From: Streptomyces tauricus
GTDB lineage: Bacteria; Actinomycetota; Actinomycetes; Streptomycetales; Streptomycetaceae
Assembly: GCF_014650955.1 (NCBI RefSeq)
Contig: NZ_BMVY01000009.1
Coordinates: 1 to 64,000 of the forward strand
Length of the DNA stretch: 64,000 nucleotides
Reading direction: 5' to 3'
Position 1 is the first letter of the stretch, and the number at the start of each line of letters is the position of its first letter. Below the pieces are notes generated by a model, which worked only from the letters and a program-made list of their open reading frames with translations, did no database searches and was not told the DNA's origin. Made by a program: the position numbers and the translations under genes. Below, in pieces: positions 59,970 through 64,000 of the stretch.

Positions 59970-61544
59970 ATGATCCGGAACATGGCCGCCCCACCACCGT
60001 CCCCGCAGGGGTCCCCGGACCCGGACCCGTCTCCGAACCCGGCCCCATCCCCATCCCCATCCCCGGCTCCGTCCCCGGCCGTCCGGATGTCCTCCGCCAC
60101 GGGCAAGTGGATCCTGCTGACCACGGTCCTCGGGTCGAGCATGGCGATGCTGGACTCGACGGTGGTGAACGTCGCGCTGCCCACCATCGGCCGCGACCTC
60201 GACGCCGACCTGGCGGGCCTGCAGTGGACCGTCAACGCCTACATGCTGACCCTCGCCGGTCTGATCCTCCTGGGCGGCGCCCTGGGCGACCGTTTCGGAC
60301 GGCGGAAGGTGTTCGTCGTCGGTGTGGTGTGGTTCGCGGCGGCCTCGCTGCTGTGCGGGCTCGCACCGAACGCGGGCGTGCTCGTCGCCGCCCGCGCGCT
60401 CCAGGGCGTCGGCGGCGCGCTGCTCACCCCGGGCTCGCTGGCCCTCATCCAGGCGTCGTTCCACCCGGAGGACCGGGCGCGGGCCGTCGGTCTGTGGTCC
60501 GGTTTCGGCGGCATCGGCGCGGCGGTCGGCCCCTTCCTGGGCGGCTGGCTGGTGGACGGCCCCGGCTGGCGGTGGGTGTTCCTGCTGAACGTCCCGCTCG
60601 CCCTGCTGTGCGCCCCGATCGCCCTCAGACACGTACCGGAGTCGAAGGACGACCGGGTGCACGGCCGCGGCTTCGACGTGCTCGGCGCCGCCCTCGGCGC
60701 ACTGGCGCTGGCCCTGGTGACGTACGCCCTCATCGAGGCGCCCGGCGGCTCGGTGCCCGTGGTGGCGGTGACGGCGGCGGCCGGTGTCGCGGCGGGGGTC
60801 GCCTTCGTGGCCGTGGAGAAGCGGCGGCCCGACCCGATGATGCCGCTCGACATCTTCGCGTCCCGCCAGTTCACGGCGGTCAACGTCGTCACCCTGTGCG
60901 TGTACGCGGCCTTCGGCGGGTTCTTCTTCCTCTCCGCGGTCCAGCTCCAGGTGGTGGCCGGTTACTCGGCCCTGGGCGCCGGTACGGCCCTGCTGCCGAC
61001 GACTGTCCTGATGCTGCTCCTCTCCGCCCGCTCGGGGGAACTGGCTCAGCGGATCGGCCCGCGCATCCCGCTCACCGTCGGCCCGCTGCTGTGCGCGACC
61101 GGGATGCTGCTGATGCTGAGAGTGGGCGAGGACGCGTCGTACGCGGCCGATGTGCTGCCCGCCGTCCTGGTGCTCGGCGCCGGCATGGTGACGCTCGTCG
61201 CGCCCCTCACCGCGACCGTGCTGGCCTCCGTGGACACCGGCCGGGCGGGGCTCGCCAGCGGCATCAACAACGCGGCGGCCCGCGCCGCCGGTCTCGTCGC
61301 GGTGGCCGCGCTGCCGCTGCTGGCCGGGATGGGCGAGGAGGCGTACCGGTCGGCGGACGCCTTCGACGACGCGTTCCGGCGGGCCATGCCGCTGTGCGCG
61401 GGGATCCTCGTGCTGGGCGCGGTGATCGCCTTCGCGACCGTACGCAAGCCGCCACCGGGCTGTCTGCGCCCGGAATGCCTCACGCACGGCAGCGTGACGG
61501 CTCCGCCGCTGGAGCCGAACCGGTCGCGGGGGCGACTGGAGTAG
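59970..61544 (+). CDS. MFS transporter, DHA2 (14-helix) family
   Basis: 524 residues. A Pro/Ser-rich N-terminal repeat (about residues 7-38) precedes 14 predicted helices starting at 'WILLTTVLGSSMAMLDSTVV'. DHA2 motifs are present: 'LDSTVVNVALPTIGRDLDAD', 'GGALGDRFGRRKVFVVGVVW', 'ARALQGVGGALLTPGSLALI' and 'GVGAAVGPFLGGWLVD'-type. It is a proton-linked drug or metabolite exporter, but the substrate cannot be read. The Pro-Ser head is unusual and is DNA-repeat-like. Confidence 0.94.
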   Translation: MIRNMAAPPPSPQGSPDPDPSPNPAPSPSPSPAPSPAVRMSSATGKWILLTTVLGSSMAMLDSTVVNVALPTIGRDLDADLAGLQWTVNAYMLTLAGLILLGGALGDRFGRRKVFVVGVVWFAAASLLCGLAPNAGVLVAARALQGVGGALLTPGSLALIQASFHPEDRARAVGLWSGFGGIGAAVGPFLGGWLVDGPGWRWVFLLNVPLALLCAPIALRHVPESKDDRVHGRGFDVLGAALGALALALVTYALIEAPGGSVPVVAVTAAAGVAAGVAFVAVEKRRPDPMMPLDIFASRQFTAVNVVTLCVYAAFGGFFFLSAVQLQVVAGYSALGAGTALLPTTVLMLLLSARSGELAQRIGPRIPLTVGPLLCATGMLLMLRVGEDASYAADVLPAVLVLGAGMVTLVAPLTATVLASVDTGRAGLASGINNAAARAAGLVAVAALPLLAGMGEEAYRSADAFDDAFRRAMPLCAGILVLGAVIAFATVRKPPPGCLRPECLTHGSVTAPPLEPNRSRGRLE

Positions 61545-61588
61545 CCCAGGGAGCCCGGGGCGGCCGTGGATAGCGCAAACTGGAGACC

Positions 61589-62002
61589 ATGTCGATTCAC
61601 GAGAACCTTCTCGGGGGACCGCCCCCGACCCACCTGCCCGACGACCCGGAGCCGCGCGAGCTCCTCGCGAACGGCACGGCGCCCGCCGATGTCGCCGCGA
61701 AGTACCCGACCTCCTCGCTCGCCTGGGCCCAGCTGGCCGACGAGGCGTACGAGCGCGGCAGCGTCGTCGAGTCGTACGCGTACGCCCGTACCGGCTACCA
61801 CCGGGGCCTCGACTCCCTGCGCCGCGGCGGCTGGAAGGGCCACGGCCCGGTGCCGTGGGAGCACGAGCCGAACCGCGGCTTCCTGCGCGCCCTGCACGGT
61901 CTCGCCCGCGCCGCCCAGGCGATCGGCGAGCAGGAGGAGTACGAGCGCTGCTCGCAGTTCCTGAAGGACTCCTCCCCGGCGGCGGCCCAGACCCTGGGCT
62001 AG
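61589..62002 (+). CDS. DUF3151 family protein
   Basis: 137 residues: 'MSIHENLLGGPPPTHLPDDP', 'KYPTSSLAWAQLADEAYERG', 'ESYAYARTGYHRGLDSLRRG', 'VPWEHEPNRGFLRALHGLAR' and 'EYERCSQFLKDSSP' are the conserved blocks of this actinobacterial family. Helical, cytoplasmic, function unknown. It is usually found near core metabolic genes, as here between the exporter and kynA. Confidence 0.94.
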   Translation: MSIHENLLGGPPPTHLPDDPEPRELLANGTAPADVAAKYPTSSLAWAQLADEAYERGSVVESYAYARTGYHRGLDSLRRGGWKGHGPVPWEHEPNRGFLRALHGLARAAQAIGEQEEYERCSQFLKDSSPAAAQTLG

Positions 62003-62070
62003 ACCCCGGGCCAGACCGCTGGGTAGGCCCCGGGCCGGTCCCGCGAGCCCGCCGAGGGCCGCGTACGTAC

Positions 62071-62099
62071 AGGTCCGCCTGGTGTGACCAGGCGGACCT
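62071..62099 (+). terminator. Terminator between the DUF3151 gene and kynA
   Basis: A perfect 13-bp stem (AGGTCCGCCTGGT, loop GTG, then complement) 69 bases after the DUF3151 stop. The T run is short but the stem is strong. Confidence 0.9.
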
Positions 62100-62205
62100 T
62101 GCGGTTTCGGGGCACGATTGTGGAGGATGCCGGTTGGGGACCGGGGCCCCCGTGTCGGAATTCGGCAGGGGCGGACCGCTACCCGGAGTACAGCAGGAGA
62201 CAGCG

Positions 62206-63063
62206 ATGTCCCAACAGGCTCAGCACGGCGAGGCCCACACGGCGGCTTCGGAGCCCGAGACCCCGCATCTCGACTTCCAGGGCACGACGCCGTACGAGGA
62301 CTACGTACAGGCGGACGTCCTCACCCACCTCCAGCACACCCTCTCCGACGACCCCGGAGAGATGGTCTTCCTGGTGACGACCCAGGTCATGGAGCTGTGG
62401 TTCACCGTCATCGTGCACGAGTGGGAGACCGCGGCGAAGGCGCTGCGCGAGGACCGCGTGCCGGTCGCGGTGGCCGCCCTGAAGCGTTCGGTACGGGAAC
62501 TGGAGGCGCTGAACGCCTCCTGGAAGCCCCTCGGCCAGCTCACTCCGGCCCAGTTCAACTCGTACCGCAGCGCCCTCGGCGAGGGCTCCGGATTCCAGTC
62601 GGCGATGTACCGCCGCATGGAGTTCCTGCTCGGCGACAAGTCCGCGTCCATGCTCGTACCGCACCGGGGCGCGCCCCGCGTGCACGCCGAGCTGGAGAAG
62701 GCCCTGCACGAGCCGAGTCTGTACGACGAGGTACTGCGGCTGCTCGCCCGGCGCGGCCACGCGATACCGCCCTCGGTCGTCCAGCGGGACGTCTCCGGCC
62801 GCTACGAGCCCTCGCCCGAGGTCGAGGCCGTGTGGACCGACCTCTACGCGGGCGACGAGAGCTCCGAACTCGCGCGCCTCGGCGAGGCGTTGACCGACGT
62901 CGCCGAACTGGTCTGGCGCTGGCGCAACGACCACCTGGTCGCCACCCGCCGCGCGATGGGCTCCAAGACGGGCACCGGCGGCTCGGCGGGCGTGGCCTGG
63001 CTGGAGAAGCGGGCCCGCAAGAACGTGTTCCCCGAGCTGTGGACGGCACGGTCGCATGTCTGA
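62206..63063 (+). CDS. kynA: Tryptophan 2,3-dioxygenase
   Basis: 285 residues from ATG 62206 (AGGAGA upstream). Family blocks: 'DFQGTTPYEDYVQADVLTHL', 'NASWKPLGQLTPAQFNSYRS', 'GEGSGFQSAMYRRMEFLLGD' and the haem His region 'WRNDHLVATRRAMGSKTGTG', then 'GSAGVAWLEKRA'. It opens the indole ring of tryptophan to N-formylkynurenine. The distal-side segment reads TTQVMELWF where other bacteria have HQTSELWL, so the distal His is replaced by Thr. The ATG of kynU overlaps its stop by eight bases. Confidence 0.95.
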   Translation: MSQQAQHGEAHTAASEPETPHLDFQGTTPYEDYVQADVLTHLQHTLSDDPGEMVFLVTTQVMELWFTVIVHEWETAAKALREDRVPVAVAALKRSVRELEALNASWKPLGQLTPAQFNSYRSALGEGSGFQSAMYRRMEFLLGDKSASMLVPHRGAPRVHAELEKALHEPSLYDEVLRLLARRGHAIPPSVVQRDVSGRYEPSPEVEAVWTDLYAGDESSELARLGEALTDVAELVWRWRNDHLVATRRAMGSKTGTGGSAGVAWLEKRARKNVFPELWTARSHV

Positions 63064-64000
63064 GCCGTACGCGGAGTCCGGCACGGAGTCGTACGCGAGC
63101 AGGGCGGCGGCGCTGGACGCCACCGACGAACTGGCCAAACTGCGCGCGCAGTTCGTGCTGGACGACACGGTGTACCTGGACGGGAACTCGCTCGGCGCGC
63201 TGCCGCGCTCGGTGCCCGGCCGGATCGAGGACGTCGTGCGCAGACAGTGGGGTTCGCTGCGGATCAGGTCCTGGGACGAGAGCGGCTGGTGGACGGCGCC
63301 GGAGCGGATCGGCGACCGGATCGCGCCGCTGGTGGGCGCGGCGCCCGGCCAGATCGTCGTCGGCGACTCGACGAGCGTGAACGTGTTCAAGGCGGTCGTG
63401 GGCGCGGTGCGCCTCGCCGGCGGAGGCGGGGGCCAGGGCGGGGGTGCGCGTGGTGAGGCCCGGGACGAGATCCTGGTCGACGCGACGACGTTCCCCACGG
63501 ACGGGTACATCGCCGCGTCGGCGGCGCGGCTCACGGGCTGCACGCTGCGCCCGGTGGCGCCGGACGAGGTCCCGGACGCCCTGAGCGGACGTACGGCCGC
63601 GGTGCTCCTGAACCACGTCGACTACCGCACGGGCCGCCTGCACGACCTGCCGTCCCTGACGGCCGCGATCCACGAGGCGGGTGCCGTTTCGGTCTGGGAC
63701 CTCTGCCACAGCGCGGGCGCCCTGCCGGTCGGCCTGGACGAACACGGCGTGGACCTGGCGGTCGGCTGCACGTACAAGTACCTGAACGGCGGCCCGGGTT
63801 CACCGGCGTACCTCTACGTACGCCGGGACCACCAGCCCCGCTTCGACTCCCCGCTGCCGGGCTGGAACTCCCACGCCGACCCCTTCGGCATGACCCCGGA
63901 CCACGTCCCGGCCGACGGCGCCCTCCGCGGCCGGGTCGGCACCCCGGACATCCTCTCCATGCTCGCCCTGGAGGCGGCCCTCGAGGTCTGGGACGACGTC
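63056..64000 (+). CDS. kynU: Kynureninase, 3' end outside the window
   Basis: 315 residues visible and the frame is still open at the window edge. PLP-enzyme blocks: 'FVLDDTVYLDGNSLGALPRS', 'VVGDSTSVNVFKAVVGAVRL', 'VLLNHVDYRTGRLHDLPSLT', 'SVWDLCHSAGALPVGLDEHG' and the Schiff-base lysine in VGCTYKYLNGGPGSPAYLYV. It cleaves kynurenine to anthranilate and alanine. It overlaps kynA by eight bases, so the two form a kynurenine-degrading operon. About 85-110 residues should follow outside the window. Confidence 0.95.
   Translation, partial: MSEPYAESGTESYASRAAALDATDELAKLRAQFVLDDTVYLDGNSLGALPRSVPGRIEDVVRRQWGSLRIRSWDESGWWTAPERIGDRIAPLVGAAPGQIVVGDSTSVNVFKAVVGAVRLAGGGGGQGGGARGEARDEILVDATTFPTDGYIAASAARLTGCTLRPVAPDEVPDALSGRTAAVLLNHVDYRTGRLHDLPSLTAAIHEAGAVSVWDLCHSAGALPVGLDEHGVDLAVGCTYKYLNGGPGSPAYLYVRRDHQPRFDSPLPGWNSHADPFGMTPDHVPADGALRGRVGTPDILSMLALEAALEVWDDV

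Noticed and set aside
59992..60090. Pro/Ser-coding repeat at the start of the MFS gene as a separate repeat element
   Set aside because: It stays in frame and is an N-terminal low-complexity head; no sign of independent function.

Overview
The window is high-GC actinobacterial DNA. GTG and TTG starts are common, genes are coupled by GTGA or ATGA overlaps, and Streptomyces families are dense (WhiB, DUF397 with XRE-DUF5753, HspR with HAIR operators, TrmB-like LuxR regulators, DUF2617, DUF3151). I read it as a Streptomyces chromosome: conserved core genes with accessory blocks inserted between them.

Layout. 1-13.9 kb is the end of a contractile injection system (eCIS/CIS) locus: a truncated hydrophobic-W membrane protein, a giant repeat protein with the eCIS-type N-terminal motif, an AAA+ ATPase, a DUF4255 (Pvc16-like) cap protein, and two LuxR-type regulators. 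13.9-16.9 kb holds a GNAT acetyltransferase and a membrane Fe-S oxidoreductase. After an array of intergenic repeats comes the dnaK-grpE-dnaJ-hspR heat-shock operon (17.5-21.9 kb) under HspR (HAIR) operators. 21.9-27.2 kb has a MarR/amidohydrolase pair, a methyltransferase-DUF397-XRE operon facing an anti-sigma-like ATPase, and a DUF6243 gene.

27.2-38.5 kb is a compact non-contractile phage tail module. It has tail terminator, tail tube, a -1 frameshifted tail chaperone pair, short tape measure, distal tail, tail tip, fibre-like protein, amidase and an XhlA-like lysis protein. It also has a WhiB protein, a small HTH, a zinc-ribbon protein and a divergent XRE repressor, with a LexA-type box upstream of whiB. 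No capsid, portal, terminase or integrase gene is present, so it looks like an F-type tailocin-like element.

38.5-46.2 kb is accessory: a reductase, an orphan sugar-binding lipoprotein, and a cluster of three paralogous LuxR/TrmB-like regulators (one frameshifted). Two of them are divergent from a tiny secreted peptide with a duplicated DTSWP motif and a Rieske-like protein that has lost its iron ligands. I consider this a candidate undescribed peptide-linked regulatory system.

46.3-64 kb returns to core genes: F420/FMN-type oxidase, clpB (with HAIR), YbjN, a PIG-V-like mannosyltransferase, an aminotransferase, DUF2617 and a polyamine synthase, CoxG-like, aldose epimerase, pyrE, fba, an MFS exporter, DUF3151, and the kynurenine genes kynA and kynU (the last cut by the window edge). 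No tRNA, rRNA, transposase or CRISPR array was seen. All assignments are from reading the sequence; no database search was run.
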